This document shows, piece by piece, positions 45,355-53,118 of a stretch of 64,000 nt of DNA. Made by a program: the position numbers and the translations under genes. The notes below the pieces were generated by a model, which saw only the letters and a program-made list of their open reading frames with translations, was not told where the DNA came from and ran no database searches. Source of the DNA: Paenibacillus sp. CAA11 (GTDB taxonomy: Bacteria > Bacillota > Bacilli > Paenibacillales > Paenibacillaceae); the NCBI RefSeq assembly GCF_003060825.1, contig NZ_CP028922.1, positions 792,501 to 856,500 of the forward strand, given 5' to 3'. The stretch's first letter is position 1. Every line of letters begins with the position of its first letter.

Positions 45355-47073
45355 ATGAGGTTGACGAATTTTAGTGTCACTAACTATAAAGTCTTTAAGG
45401 AAGAGTTTACAATTGAGTTTTCAAAAGATTCAATTGCTATTTTAACTGGAAGAAATAATACAGGTAAATCAACTATATTAGAAGCTATCAACTGTTTTTT
45501 TCAAAAAGAGAGTAAAGCGAAGACTATTCCTAACGACTGCTTTTCTGAGCGGGGGAAGAGTATTGTCCTAAAAGCGGTTTTTGAATCTGGTGGAGATAAA
45601 GTTACTATTGTAAAAAAATATAAAGAAGAGTCTGCACCTAGTTTTTATGATGAAAATGGTACTGAAATTAAAGGCACACACGAATCAAAGGATAAGTTGG
45701 AAGAAATTTTAAACAATAAACCATTTTACATCACACCATCTATGTTACCTGATGACATTAATGACTTAATTCAGAATATTTATTCTGAAATAATTAAAAA
45801 CGATTTACAAAAACTTGAATATTTTAATGGAGACCCCGAAAAAGAGAAAGAAATGTTTACATTAGCACAGGAATATTCTCAAATCAAAAAGTCTTATCCT
45901 GAGTTTCTAAGAAGGATTAAATTAAATACGGACAAAATACTTGAACAAGTAAGTAACGATGTTTCCGATAACTTGCGAATTCTATTTTCTAATGAGCATT
46001 TATCTTTGAATGTTGTAGGTGGTGAAAGCGAAGGTTTTTCATCTACGGATATATTAAAGTCCACAAATTCAAATGTTCATATTGACAGTAATAAACAAAC
46101 TAAAATGCCTCTAGCAAATCAGGGTACTGGATTACAACGAATGAGTTTAATATATCTTATTCAAAATATGATTGAAAAAAAGCTTTTAGATGAAAACGAT
46201 AATAAGTTGTTGCTCATAGATGAACCAGAAGCTTTCTTGCACCCAGAGGCAGTTCGAGCGTTAAGTCGTTCTCTTTATAAAATTGGACAAAAAATGCCAT
46301 TAATGATTTCGACACATTCTCCAATACTAATAGATTTATCTGAGAGACATACCTCTATCCAAGTTTTTCGGGTTGGCGAAAAAGAAGCAATTCAATTATA
46401 CAAGTCCGTTAGTGAGCAATTTGATGATGATGATATTCAAAATATGAAGATTTTAAACTATGTTGATTCTTATGTAAATGAATTCTTCTTTGCGGATAAA
46501 GTAGTGATTGTCGAAGGAGATACTGAGTATATTGCTTTTAAACACCTTGCTAAACAAAGCAATAAAAATATACATATAATCCGTGCTAGGGGTAAGGCGA
46601 CAATTGCAACCCTGATGAAAGTTTTAAATCAGTTTAGCTCTAGTTATGATGTTCTACATGACGTAGATAATCATATTAGGTATTCCTCTTCTACATTAAA
46701 AGCTCAGCTAACAAATTGTAAAAAAATTGTAACATTAAAAAATAGCGATGACATTAGAGTGTTTTGTTCAATATCAAACTTTGAAAATGCCATTAATATT
46801 GGAGACGTTGAAAATGATAAAAAAACTCAAACTATCTATCAAATATTACATGACACCTCTGATACGGGTGATTTAGCTAAAGCTAAAAAGTTAGTGGAAA
46901 ATTTATTTAAACATATAATAAATCGTGAGGAAGAAAAATCTTTAGAAGGTGGATTTCGTAGGATAAACAATGAAAAAGAATATGATGATTTATTTGATGA
47001 TTTGATTCAACAAAAAACTAAAGAGGAAATGGAGGAAAAGAAGAAAAAGGAAGAGGAATTGGTGAATATATGA
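45355..47073 (+). CDS. OLD-family ATP-dependent endonuclease (AAA + TOPRIM)
   Basis: A 572-residue protein with an SMC/RecF-like ATPase half and a TOPRIM nuclease half. Walker A 'TGRNNTGKST' is at 31-40, Walker B 'LLLIDEPEAFLHP' near 288, and 'STHSPILIDL' near 321. The TOPRIM part begins at 'KVVIVEGDTEYIAF' (near 382) with 'VLHDVDNH' as the acidic pair. OLD proteins act in phage interference, alone (P2 Old) or with partners such as GajB. No UvrD-like partner follows here, so it is closest to a stand-alone (class 1) OLD. It is AT-rich, unlike the upstream genes, which suggests transfer. The C-terminus is a Lys/Glu-rich tail. Confidence 0.9.
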   Translation: MRLTNFSVTNYKVFKEEFTIEFSKDSIAILTGRNNTGKSTILEAINCFFQKESKAKTIPNDCFSERGKSIVLKAVFESGGDKVTIVKKYKEESAPSFYDENGTEIKGTHESKDKLEEILNNKPFYITPSMLPDDINDLIQNIYSEIIKNDLQKLEYFNGDPEKEKEMFTLAQEYSQIKKSYPEFLRRIKLNTDKILEQVSNDVSDNLRILFSNEHLSLNVVGGESEGFSSTDILKSTNSNVHIDSNKQTKMPLANQGTGLQRMSLIYLIQNMIEKKLLDENDNKLLLIDEPEAFLHPEAVRALSRSLYKIGQKMPLMISTHSPILIDLSERHTSIQVFRVGEKEAIQLYKSVSEQFDDDDIQNMKILNYVDSYVNEFFFADKVVIVEGDTEYIAFKHLAKQSNKNIHIIRARGKATIATLMKVLNQFSSSYDVLHDVDNHIRYSSSTLKAQLTNCKKIVTLKNSDDIRVFCSISNFENAINIGDVENDKKTQTIYQILHDTSDTGDLAKAKKLVENLFKHIINREEEKSLEGGFRRINNEKEYDDLFDDLIQQKTKEEMEEKKKKEEELVNI

Positions 47074-47095
47074 ATAGTTTGATAATCATTATGAA

Positions 47096-47123
47096 GTGGG
47101 GCTGAATGCCCCATTTCTTTTTT
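47096..47123 (+). terminator. terminator of the OLD gene
   Basis: 'tggggc' pairs with 'gcccca', then 'tttcttttttat'. Confidence 0.85.
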
Positions 47124-47290
47124 ATACCAATTAACTCTGGTCGACTTAGATAACCGTCCTTTTTGTACCACCTACCCAGTACCTGATGAAATAGTCATTG
47201 CATATGAGCCGATGTTAAGGCTTGTCATACCCGCCTGAAATTTTTCCAAATATCCTTCTGTACGCACAAAGAAGCCCCTACCGTATCGGC

Positions 47291-47489
47291 GGTAATGAAA
47301 TAAGAACAGTAATGAAAGATGGAGAACCTTGGTTTGTGGCTTAAGATGTTTGCGACATACTTGAACTAACTAACCCGTCAAAGGCATTAAGTACATTAGA
47401 AGATGACGAAAAGAGTTCTCTAACTATTAGTTATAGTGGTAACACGACTTGCGAAGTTCTACCTTCTATTAGAAAGAACGGCATGTGCG
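47291..47489 (+). pseudogene. remnant of a phage BRO/antirepressor N-terminal domain
   Basis: One frame reads GNEIRTVMKDGEPWFVA, a stop (taa at 47342-47344), then DVCDILELTNPSKALSTLEDDE and so on to IRKNGM. This is the Bro-N fold seen at the start of phage antirepressors ('IRTV..DGEPWFVAKDVCDIL'), with a stop replacing the usual Lys and no start or C-terminal domain. It is flanked by two similar ~30-bp repeats (47263-47291 and 47488-47520). The rest of 47124-47820 shows no gene. Confidence 0.75.
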
Positions 47490-47524
47490 CACAAAAAAGC
47501 CCCTACCATATATCGGCGGGGGCG
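47488..47524 (-). terminator. minus-strand-oriented hairpin beside the antirepressor remnant
   Basis: 'gcccc' (47499-47503) and 'ggggc' (47519-47523) with partly paired 'tacc'/'ggcg' between. On the minus strand it is followed by TTTTTTG. No minus-strand gene is seen to need it. Confidence 0.4.
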
Positions 47525-47821
47525 AGAATAGGGAGCGTTGTTTCTAGTATTAACATGAAGATGGCTAGTATACCTATTTCCCTATCAAATAAAAAAAATG
47601 CTTTATAAAGCACCCCTTTTCTGCAAACTTCCCCTTACTGAAAAACCTAATTATCCCCAGTTACCATCGTGATAGACCTCAATTACCTTAGCTTGCCTTT
47701 GTCAGTGTTTTATGCTGACGACTCATGTGTTCAACCTAACTCTTTACTATCCGTACACACTTGTCGTTAGTCTTTACCAACCTTTACTTATAATGAGGTC
47801 AATCAAGAAAGGAAGGTGAAG

Positions 47822-48019
47822 ATGATGGAAAAAATGTTCTCCATCAAAGAAGCGAAAGTCGTGCTAGGTCTATCCTACAACACCGTATATCGGCTGATAA
47901 ACAACGGCACTATCAATGCCGTTAAAATCGGCGGCTCTATTAGAATCCCACAGGCGGCACTCAGGAAGTTCATACTTGAGGACACCACAGGAGGTAATGT
48001 CAATGATAATCAACCATAA
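47822..48019 (+). CDS. excisionase-like HTH protein (module A, first)
   Basis: A 65-residue MerR-like/excisionase-type HTH protein ('MFSIKEAKVVLGLSYNTVYRLINNGTINAVKIGGSIRIPQAALRKFI'). It contains the common 'SIKEAA..LGLS..TVYRLI..G.I.A.KIG' DNA-binding pattern of helix-turn-helix domain 17 proteins. The ribosome binding site 'ggaaggtg' precedes two adjacent ATGs. A homologue opens module B (55167-55343). It may direct recombinase excision or regulate the module; both are inference. Confidence 0.85.
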   Translation: MMEKMFSIKEAKVVLGLSYNTVYRLINNGTINAVKIGGSIRIPQAALRKFILEDTTGGNVNDNQP

Positions 48020-48380
48020 GGCGGTCTCACTCACCGAAGCCGCCACAATGCTGAACCTAAATGAACAGGAAGTTTTACGACTGAGCCAGCATGGTTACTT
48101 GGAGCAAAGCAAGCCTGAAGACGGCAAGACACGAATTAGTCTCCACAGCCTTGAGAGATACGCCCATCGTAACGCTATAGCCCTTCAGGAAGTCCCTAAG
48201 CCCTTTGTAGGGCTTGCAGGAAGCTTTACCATTGGTGAGGCAATGACCAAGCTAGGATTGAAGACTGAAGCTATGGTACACAAGCTAATACAGGTAGGGA
48301 AACTGAAAGCAGGGTTTGAGGGTGGGGCATACGTTGTCAATGCTCAAAGTCTACACAACTATGTAACAGGACGGTGCTAG
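48003..48380 (+). CDS. double HTH protein (module A, second)
   Basis: A 125-residue protein that looks like two excisionase-type HTH units in a row ('SLTEAATMLNLNEQEVLRLSQHGYLEQS' and 'TIGEAMTKLGLKTEAMVHKLIQVGKLKAG'). ATG at 48003 after 'ggaggt'; it overlaps the preceding gene by 17 bp, implying coupling. Its module B counterpart (55346-55549) has one HTH only. Function not known. Confidence 0.75.
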   Translation: MIINHKAVSLTEAATMLNLNEQEVLRLSQHGYLEQSKPEDGKTRISLHSLERYAHRNAIALQEVPKPFVGLAGSFTIGEAMTKLGLKTEAMVHKLIQVGKLKAGFEGGAYVVNAQSLHNYVTGRC

Positions 48381-48397
48381 TCATGAGAATGTAAACA

Positions 48398-48619
48398 TTG
48401 AACGAGATTTCAAATTTACTAACTAATGCAACTCCTACGAGAGTTTACACGATGCAACGCATCTGGAACTGGTGTCAAAATGAAGCCTTACGCTATGTAG
48501 TAATTCCTAGCGGGGTTCGCGGGGTGTCTTTCAAACCTGTGTGGATTCGAGAGGACGAATTGAAGAGCTTTTTACAGAAGAAGGGCTTTAATACCGAAAC
48601 GCTATTTCCCACAAGATAA
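48398..48619 (+). CDS. small HTH-like protein (module A, third)
   Basis: A 73-residue protein ending 'VWIREDELKSFLQKKGFNTETLFPTR'. The corresponding position in module B (55552-55788) ends 'YYVERTRLKTFLREMNFDVDRIFPDR', so the two are related. The start is uncertain: I use a TTG at 48398 with a weak ribosome binding site, because the homologue needs the extra N-terminal residues; an ATG at 48452 is the alternative. Confidence 0.55.
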   Translation: MNEISNLLTNATPTRVYTMQRIWNWCQNEALRYVVIPSGVRGVSFKPVWIREDELKSFLQKKGFNTETLFPTR

Positions 48620-48634
48620 GGAGAATGAAAACTT

Positions 48635-48820
48635 ATGAAAGCCAGTGATTATGCAATTCAGTTTGATAACTATATTCGCAATTGGTGTCAACTAAATGGT
48701 CTGAGCTATAACGAGGTGGTTGATAAAATTTGTGGAGTAAGTAATTTACCTGAGCTTGCGGGCTACCTAGCCAATAATGGGATAGACCCAAAAGCCGCCT
48801 TTGGTAGCTATTCACGTTGA
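48635..48820 (+). CDS. 61-residue protein of unknown function (module A)
   Basis: A 61-residue polar protein ('SDYAIQFDNYIRNWCQLNGLSYNEVVDKICG...') with 'aaggag' before the ATG, 15 bp after its neighbour. No family recognised. It has no counterpart in module B. Confidence 0.6.
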   Translation: MKASDYAIQFDNYIRNWCQLNGLSYNEVVDKICGVSNLPELAGYLANNGIDPKAAFGSYSR

Positions 48821-48848
48821 GGTAATCGCCCCATAGGAAACACAAAAG

Positions 48849-48880
48849 AGAAAAGCCCCTGCTGACCAAGGCAGGGGCAA
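48849..48880 (-). terminator. minus-strand-oriented hairpin in the module A leader
   Basis: 'gcccctgc' (48855-48862) and 'gcaggggc' (48871-48878) form a strong stem with 'tgaccaag' in the loop. The T tract is on the minus strand (TTTTCTCTTTT). The same hairpin occurs in module B at 55812-55837. It would end a leftward transcript from the leader of the HTH/rep genes, or weakly terminate the rightward one. Confidence 0.6.
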
Positions 48881-48916
48881 TCAGAGGAACGTATACTTTC
48901 ATTATAGGCATGTTCT

Positions 48917-48960
48917 TTCGCAACTAAACACTCATTTGGAGCGACAATTTAAAGTAAGAG
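48917..48960 (+). repeat. 44-nt conserved module motif, copy A1
   Basis: One of four ungapped 44-nt copies (others at 51337-51380, 54830-54873 minus, 55878-55921). 23 of 44 columns are identical in all four, centred on 'cgcaact' and 'gagcgacaatttaaagt' here. The copy ends 58 nt before the HTH gene at 49019. Confidence 0.75.
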
Positions 48961-49018
48961 GGTTATTTTTTTAGCCTTCACTGTCACTAGCTTATACCAC
49001 TACAAGGGGGAACAGGAC

Positions 49019-49204
49019 ATGAAAGAAATATTGAATCGCAAAGAAGCCGCAAAAGTCGCAGGGGTTAGCCCTAGAACGATTTTGAGAGCCATACAAGCCC
49101 ATCAGCTAGGCGCTGTTAAGCTTGGTGAGGGTAAGACATGCTCTTACATGATAAGCCGCTCAGCCGTTGCAGAATACATTCAGAAAAGGGGGCGGAAGCA
49201 ATGA
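49019..49204 (+). CDS. excisionase-like HTH protein paired with the rep-like gene (module A)
   Basis: A 61-residue HTH protein ('MKEILNRKEAAKVAGVSPRTILRAIQAHQLGAVKLGEGKTCSY...'). It is almost identical to the module B protein at 55979-56161. Its stop overlaps the start of the 358-residue gene (ATGA), a tight coupling seen in both modules. 'gggggaac' precedes the ATG. It probably regulates replication/excision genes; this is inference. Confidence 0.85.
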   Translation: MKEILNRKEAAKVAGVSPRTILRAIQAHQLGAVKLGEGKTCSYMISRSAVAEYIQKRGRKQ

Positions 49205-50277
49205 CGGGCAGATTCATTCTGTACCATAACGGATTCTATTCCCTTCCGAATGAAGTAGCATGTTGTAGCCGCCTAACAGGGGATTCATTAAAGTTGCTTG
49301 GACTTATTATGAATCGGGTTAATACTGCTGAATCACAGGGCAAAGAACTGAAAATTGTTGTCATGCCAAGACTCTTTCTAAAGAGGATATTCGGAAACAG
49401 CGTTGACAAGACAGTAAAGAACTACGCCAAACGCTTAAAGGAACTTGGGTTCATCGAATCCTATCTAGTGCAAGGTGGGGACGGTGGGGAGTTCGTATTC
49501 ACCATCAATGACCGCCCTGAGAACAATCCTTACGTACTTCTGAGCCGTATTGAAAATGAAGTGATTGCCAACGCTGAGTTACAGGCAGGACATGGAGCGG
49601 ATGACTTGCTAGAAGCCTTTACAGCCGCAGTACAAGCTGTAGAACAAGATTATGCCGTTAGGCTAAAGAACGCCGCTGAGAGCCAACGAGAGATTATTCT
49701 AACAGCGTACCGTAGTTACCTTAGTGAAGCACTCCAAGTTGATGGGAAGGCTTGCGTAGGGACTAGACAAGCTAAACCTAAGAACGATAAAGTCAAGTCT
49801 TCAACGACAGTGACCGCCTTACCTGATGATGTTGATTCATGGTCATTAGCTGACTTCATGAATTGCTTCCTCCAAGAGTACAGGAAGATTACTGGAAAGA
49901 ATCACAGCATTAGAAAAAGCCAAAAGACTGGTAAAAATGTTGAGGATTGCATTAAGGACTTACAGCACCATTATCGAGACCATGAGAAGGCAAAGCGTAA
50001 GCCGTTAATGAAAAGGCACATTGAAGCGTTCTTTGTGAACTATCCGCCGACTGATAAAATCACCCCAACTGCATTTCTAATGGCTAACTCCGAAGCACTC
50101 TACAATGTTGAAGACTTCCTTGAAACAGGAAAAAGACATGTCCCCTATGGAGAAGTACGTTCATTCAATGATAAAAAAAGTCAGCCAGAATTGAAAGCAC
50201 TGCAAACAAAAGAAGCCAAGCAGGAAAACAAAGGGCTGTCGCCAGATGACTTTTTAAGAAGAATTAAGTTATTGTGA
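49201..50277 (+). CDS. putative replication initiator, winged-helix (module A)
   Basis: A 358-residue protein not assigned to a family by me. The N-terminal ~120 residues ('FILYHNGFYSLPNEVACCSRLTGDSLKLLGLIMNRVN', then 'NSVDKTVKNYAKRLKELGFIES') read as a winged helix similar in style to plasmid Rep or DnaD-type proteins. The C-terminal part has a conserved 'HIEAFFVNYPP' and 'ALYNVEDFLETGK'. It is roughly two-thirds identical by eye to 56161-57240. The initiator proposal rests on the iteron array that starts 12 bp after its stop codon and is conserved in architecture between both modules. Confidence 0.55.
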   Translation: MTGRFILYHNGFYSLPNEVACCSRLTGDSLKLLGLIMNRVNTAESQGKELKIVVMPRLFLKRIFGNSVDKTVKNYAKRLKELGFIESYLVQGGDGGEFVFTINDRPENNPYVLLSRIENEVIANAELQAGHGADDLLEAFTAAVQAVEQDYAVRLKNAAESQREIILTAYRSYLSEALQVDGKACVGTRQAKPKNDKVKSSTTVTALPDDVDSWSLADFMNCFLQEYRKITGKNHSIRKSQKTGKNVEDCIKDLQHHYRDHEKAKRKPLMKRHIEAFFVNYPPTDKITPTAFLMANSEALYNVEDFLETGKRHVPYGEVRSFNDKKSQPELKALQTKEAKQENKGLSPDDFLRRIKLL

Positions 50278-50288
50278 TATGAAGGGAA

Positions 50289-50434
50289 GGAAAATAAATT
50301 CCTTACACAAGGAAAAATATTTCCCTGTACATGGAATTTGTTTTCCCTCCAATCAGAATACATGGAAATATCTTTCCCTCTCACGCCCATTTTCCCTAGG
50401 TAAAACCTAGGTATATTGCTTCCCTAAGAACTTA
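50289..50434 (+). repeat. iteron array / candidate replication origin, module A
   Basis: 14-bp palindromic units of GGAA(A/T)n-TTCC type begin at 50289, 50311, 50333 and 50364, with a half unit ending 50395. The steps are 22, 22, 31 and about 18 bp, near whole helical turns. The perfect direct repeat 'cctaggt-aaaa-cctaggt' (50395-50412) and 'ttgcttccctaagaactta' (50416-50434) follow. Module B has the same order and spacing at 57252-57398. The remainder, 50435-50778, holds no gene that I can support. Confidence 0.6.
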
Positions 50435-50778
50435 CTATAAAGAACATAAAGAACTGAGAACAAGTAGTACAGCACGACAGGTGAAATTCGTTGACAATAA
50501 GTGAAATTGGCGGATTAGGAATAGACAGCTTTACTGTACTTTTACCAACCTCACCTAATTTCTGATTTTACCAAGATAGACTTTACATGGGATGGTACAA
50601 GATATGTTCCGCCGCCCCTGTTGACGCAGGAAGCGACTTTTAACCCCCCCGTGAAGGAAGGAAGCCTTCAGGCTTCTGACCCTCACTGTATGCTAACATA
50701 TGTAATTAAAGTCGTTCAACAACTGTTAAGTAAGATGGGGATATCAAATTTTGCCCCACCCCTACCTACCTCATTGTT

Positions 50779-51246
50779 TTACTTCCTCTTCGCAGGTGTC
50801 CACTTAAACCCGCAATTCATACATCCATTAACGAGTTCACTTCTACCGATAAACCCAACTAGTATACTCACAGGCAAGGATAGGCTAATCGAAATCCAAC
50901 AAACAATGCCAATGAAAGCTATAAGACCTTCACTTACCCCTAATCCACTACCACCAGACAACATATTCATCAATATAAATTGAGTTACAATAACACCGAT
51001 AATTACTACTAATAGCGGAAGCAACGCCATCCACCCTAAAGTCTTAAACATTTTTGAGAAGCTATAGCCCCTTTTATTGGCTACTATTTGTGTTGATTTG
51101 CATTTCCGACAGGCAACAGTGCTACCATTACCTGATGCACTCGTAGGGATACCCGCTCCCCCTGCTTTACTGACAGTAGTCCTGTTAGCTTGGGTGGGCG
51201 TTGACCTGTTGGGTTGATTCATTGTAGTTTTAGTGGTACGTTGCAC
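50779..51246 (-). CDS. membrane protein with split zinc ribbon
   Basis: A 155-residue protein on the strand opposite its neighbours. A Thr/Asn/Ser-rich N-terminus is followed by 'CRKCKSTQIVANKRG', two hydrophobic segments ('MALLPLLVVIIGVIVTQFILM' and 'IAFIGIVCWISISLSLPVSILVGFIG'), and a closing 'CMNCGFKWTPAKRK'. The two CxxC pairs flanking the membrane part would form one zinc ribbon. GTG start at 51246, 11 nt after 'ggaggg'; an ATG at 51222 is the alternative. No counterpart in module B. Function unknown. Confidence 0.7.
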   Translation of the reverse strand: MQRTTKTTMNQPNRSTPTQANRTTVSKAGGAGIPTSASGNGSTVACRKCKSTQIVANKRGYSFSKMFKTLGWMALLPLLVVIIGVIVTQFILMNMLSGGSGLGVSEGLIAFIGIVCWISISLSLPVSILVGFIGRSELVNGCMNCGFKWTPAKRK

Positions 51247-51336
51247 TTCTTTTGACTCCCTCCTGATGTGTGTTTGGGCACGCAGACCTATTCGGCAAAG
51301 TTTACCAAAACCCTTTTTATAGCCTCCCTTTTGTGG

Positions 51337-51380
51337 TTCGCATCTTTTCTTCTACATGGAGCGACCACTGATAGTAGGGA
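51337..51380 (+). repeat. 44-nt conserved module motif, copy A2
   Basis: Copy of the four-fold motif, directly before the 51-residue protein gene; its last bases 'aggga' form part of the ribosome binding site. The gap to the ATG is 10 nt, the same as for copy B2. Confidence 0.7.
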
Positions 51381-51390
51381 GATGATGATA

Positions 51391-51546
51391 ATGAATGTTG
51401 AAAGAACTTTTATCGGGCACGAGTCATTTAAAAGTCTGTTTATGCCTTTGATTGATGCTCAGATTGACAGAATTATGGAACAACAGAATGACTTACAGTA
51501 TAATGATGGTAACGCCAATACATCTCATAGTGAAAGGGTTGCATAA
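51391..51546 (+). CDS. 51-residue recombinase partner protein (module A)
   Basis: A 51-residue protein starting MNVERTFIGHESFKSLFMPL and rich in Gln/Asn near its end. It ends two bases before the serine recombinase gene. A protein of exactly the same length and the same opening (MKVERTF-G) lies before the second recombinase (54664-54819, minus). I choose the ATG at 51391 because 'agggag' is 9 nt upstream and because it matches the homologue. Possible role: control or direction factor for the recombinase; this is inference. Confidence 0.8.
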   Translation: MNVERTFIGHESFKSLFMPLIDAQIDRIMEQQNDLQYNDGNANTSHSERVA

Positions 51547-51548
51547 CT

Positions 51549-53039
51549 ATGAGATGTGCAGTATATATACGTGTTTCGACAGATAAAGAAGAGCAAAAAA
51601 TGTCATTACAAAATCAAAGAAGTTTATTTTACGAGTATCTAGAAAAACAAGGTTGGGATGTATTTGACTTCTATGTAGATGTTGAGAGTGGGACAACTGG
51701 TAAAAGGGAAAACCTGCAACGCTTGATACAGGATGCTAAGGCTCGAAAGTTTGATGTTATTGTTGCAAAAGAACTTTCACGCCTTGCTCGTAACGGAGGG
51801 CTATCGTATCAAATTAGGGATATGGCTGCGGATAACGGTATTGGCATTGTCACACTTGACAATGCAATCAACACGCTTGAGAGAAAAGGCGAAATGTTTG
51901 GGTTATATGCCTGGATATATGAACAGGAATCACAGCGTACATCAACTAGAATTAAAGCCGCCCTTAGCAGTAAGGCGAAGAAGGGTGAGTTCAAAGGCTC
52001 TATACCACCATATGGCTACAGACTTAATAGCGGAAAACTTGTTCTTGCTGAGGACGACACGCCCAACAATGTAAAACGGATATTCCGAATGTACCTAGAA
52101 GGCAAAGGATTTGACGCTATTGCACGTACATTGACCCGTGAAGGGTGTCTAACACCTGCCCAAGTCATCAACAAGAAAAACGCCGGACTATACTGGCAGG
52201 GTACTTCTATTAAGAAAATTCTAAATAACCCTCATTATGTTGGCGACTTAGTTCAAGGGCGGCAGACAACAATAAGCGTTACATCAAAAGTACGTGAAGA
52301 AGTACCAAGGGATAAGCAAATTATTATTGAAGACGCTCACCATGCTATTATCTCTAGGGAAGATTTTCAAGCTGTACAGCAGTACATGGAGGGGCGAAAG
52401 CGGCAAAAAGTAAAGCCCAAGGCTAAGAAGCACCTTTTTACTAACTATCTCTTCTGTACCGATTGTGGCAAGGCTCTATGGTATGTCCATTATCGAAAGG
52501 GCTATGTATGCGGCAACTATTATAAGCATGGAAAACACGTTTGCAGTCAGCATAGCGTGAAGGAAAAGGAACTCATAGGGGTTATCCTTGCTGACATTCG
52601 TAAAAGTGCTGAGACACTTAATGAGAATGAAGTTATGGGGCGGCTGGAGGCAAAGACCGTACAAGAAAGAAAGCAAGTAGACAAGCAAATTCAGTCTTTA
52701 CTAAGCCGTATTGAAAAGCTAAAGGAGCAAAAGACAGGCTTAATCAGACTGTTGGCAAGCGGTACGATTACTGAGACCGAATATAAGGAAGCTACGGAGA
52801 GTGGCAATGCAGAACAGCATAGCCTACAAGACCAGTTAAAAGGCTTCCAGTCTCTACAATGTAATAATAGTACAGGGGAAAGTATCGTTCGATTTAAGAA
52901 GGAACTCAAGCAGTTTATGATGTTGGACGAACTAACTCCTGAAATGCTACATCGGTTTGTTGATAGGATTCAAGTTAAAGCGGATGGCTCGGTAAACATT
53001 CATTACAAGTTTACCGCCACCGCTCTTCTTACGGCTTAA
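51549..53039 (+). CDS. large serine recombinase (module A)
   Basis: A 496-residue site-specific recombinase. The catalytic domain opens with 'MRCAVYIRVSTDKEEQ' (nucleophile Ser10) and has 'KELSRLARN' (near 80). A recombinase domain follows ('GYRLNSGKLVLAEDDTPNNVKRIFRMYLEGKG'). A zinc ribbon ('FCTDCGKALWY...CGNYYKHGKHVCSQH') lies near 303-340, then a coiled coil (about 365-410). This is the layout of phage and ICE/IME integrases of the large serine class. It is distinct in sequence from the second recombinase, with which it converges. Confidence 0.93.
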   Translation: MRCAVYIRVSTDKEEQKMSLQNQRSLFYEYLEKQGWDVFDFYVDVESGTTGKRENLQRLIQDAKARKFDVIVAKELSRLARNGGLSYQIRDMAADNGIGIVTLDNAINTLERKGEMFGLYAWIYEQESQRTSTRIKAALSSKAKKGEFKGSIPPYGYRLNSGKLVLAEDDTPNNVKRIFRMYLEGKGFDAIARTLTREGCLTPAQVINKKNAGLYWQGTSIKKILNNPHYVGDLVQGRQTTISVTSKVREEVPRDKQIIIEDAHHAIISREDFQAVQQYMEGRKRQKVKPKAKKHLFTNYLFCTDCGKALWYVHYRKGYVCGNYYKHGKHVCSQHSVKEKELIGVILADIRKSAETLNENEVMGRLEAKTVQERKQVDKQIQSLLSRIEKLKEQKTGLIRLLASGTITETEYKEATESGNAEQHSLQDQLKGFQSLQCNNSTGESIVRFKKELKQFMMLDELTPEMLHRFVDRIQVKADGSVNIHYKFTATALLTA

Positions 53040-53106
53040 ATTACAGTGACCGACACTCAAGTCATGTGGAGTGTACAGTGTTACTTAAATTAAAAGGGGC
53101 TTCCGA
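53040..53106. other. 67-bp gap between convergent recombinases; candidate attachment region
   Basis: Contains 'acactc' and 'gagtgt' as an inverted repeat (53053-53073) and a direct repeat 'acagtg' on either side (53043, 53075). Large serine integrase genes usually end close to their attachment site, and two recombinase genes end here. I could not find a second copy of a core sequence in the window, so this is a guess from position. Confidence 0.35.
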
Positions 53107-53118
53107 TTAAGCCCCTTG
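53092..53118. terminator. bidirectional terminator between the recombinases
   Basis: Perfect 9-bp stem 'aaggggctt' / 'aagcccctt' around 'ccgatt'. It overlaps the stop codon of the minus-strand recombinase. Confidence 0.75.

Noticed and set aside
50289-50434. Reading the GGAA...TTCC units as terminators or CRISPR
   Set aside because: The arms are only 4-5 bp with AT-rich centres and no T tract; the even spacing and conservation between modules fit iterons better.
50621-50983. 120-codon plus-strand frame
   Set aside because: Its 3' half is antisense to the better supported membrane/zinc-ribbon gene, and its start has no good ribosome binding site.
51268-51390. Longer N-terminus for the 51-aa protein (92 codons in all)
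   Set aside because: The extra 41 residues overlap the 44-nt control motif, lack a ribosome binding site, and are absent from the homologue next to the second recombinase.
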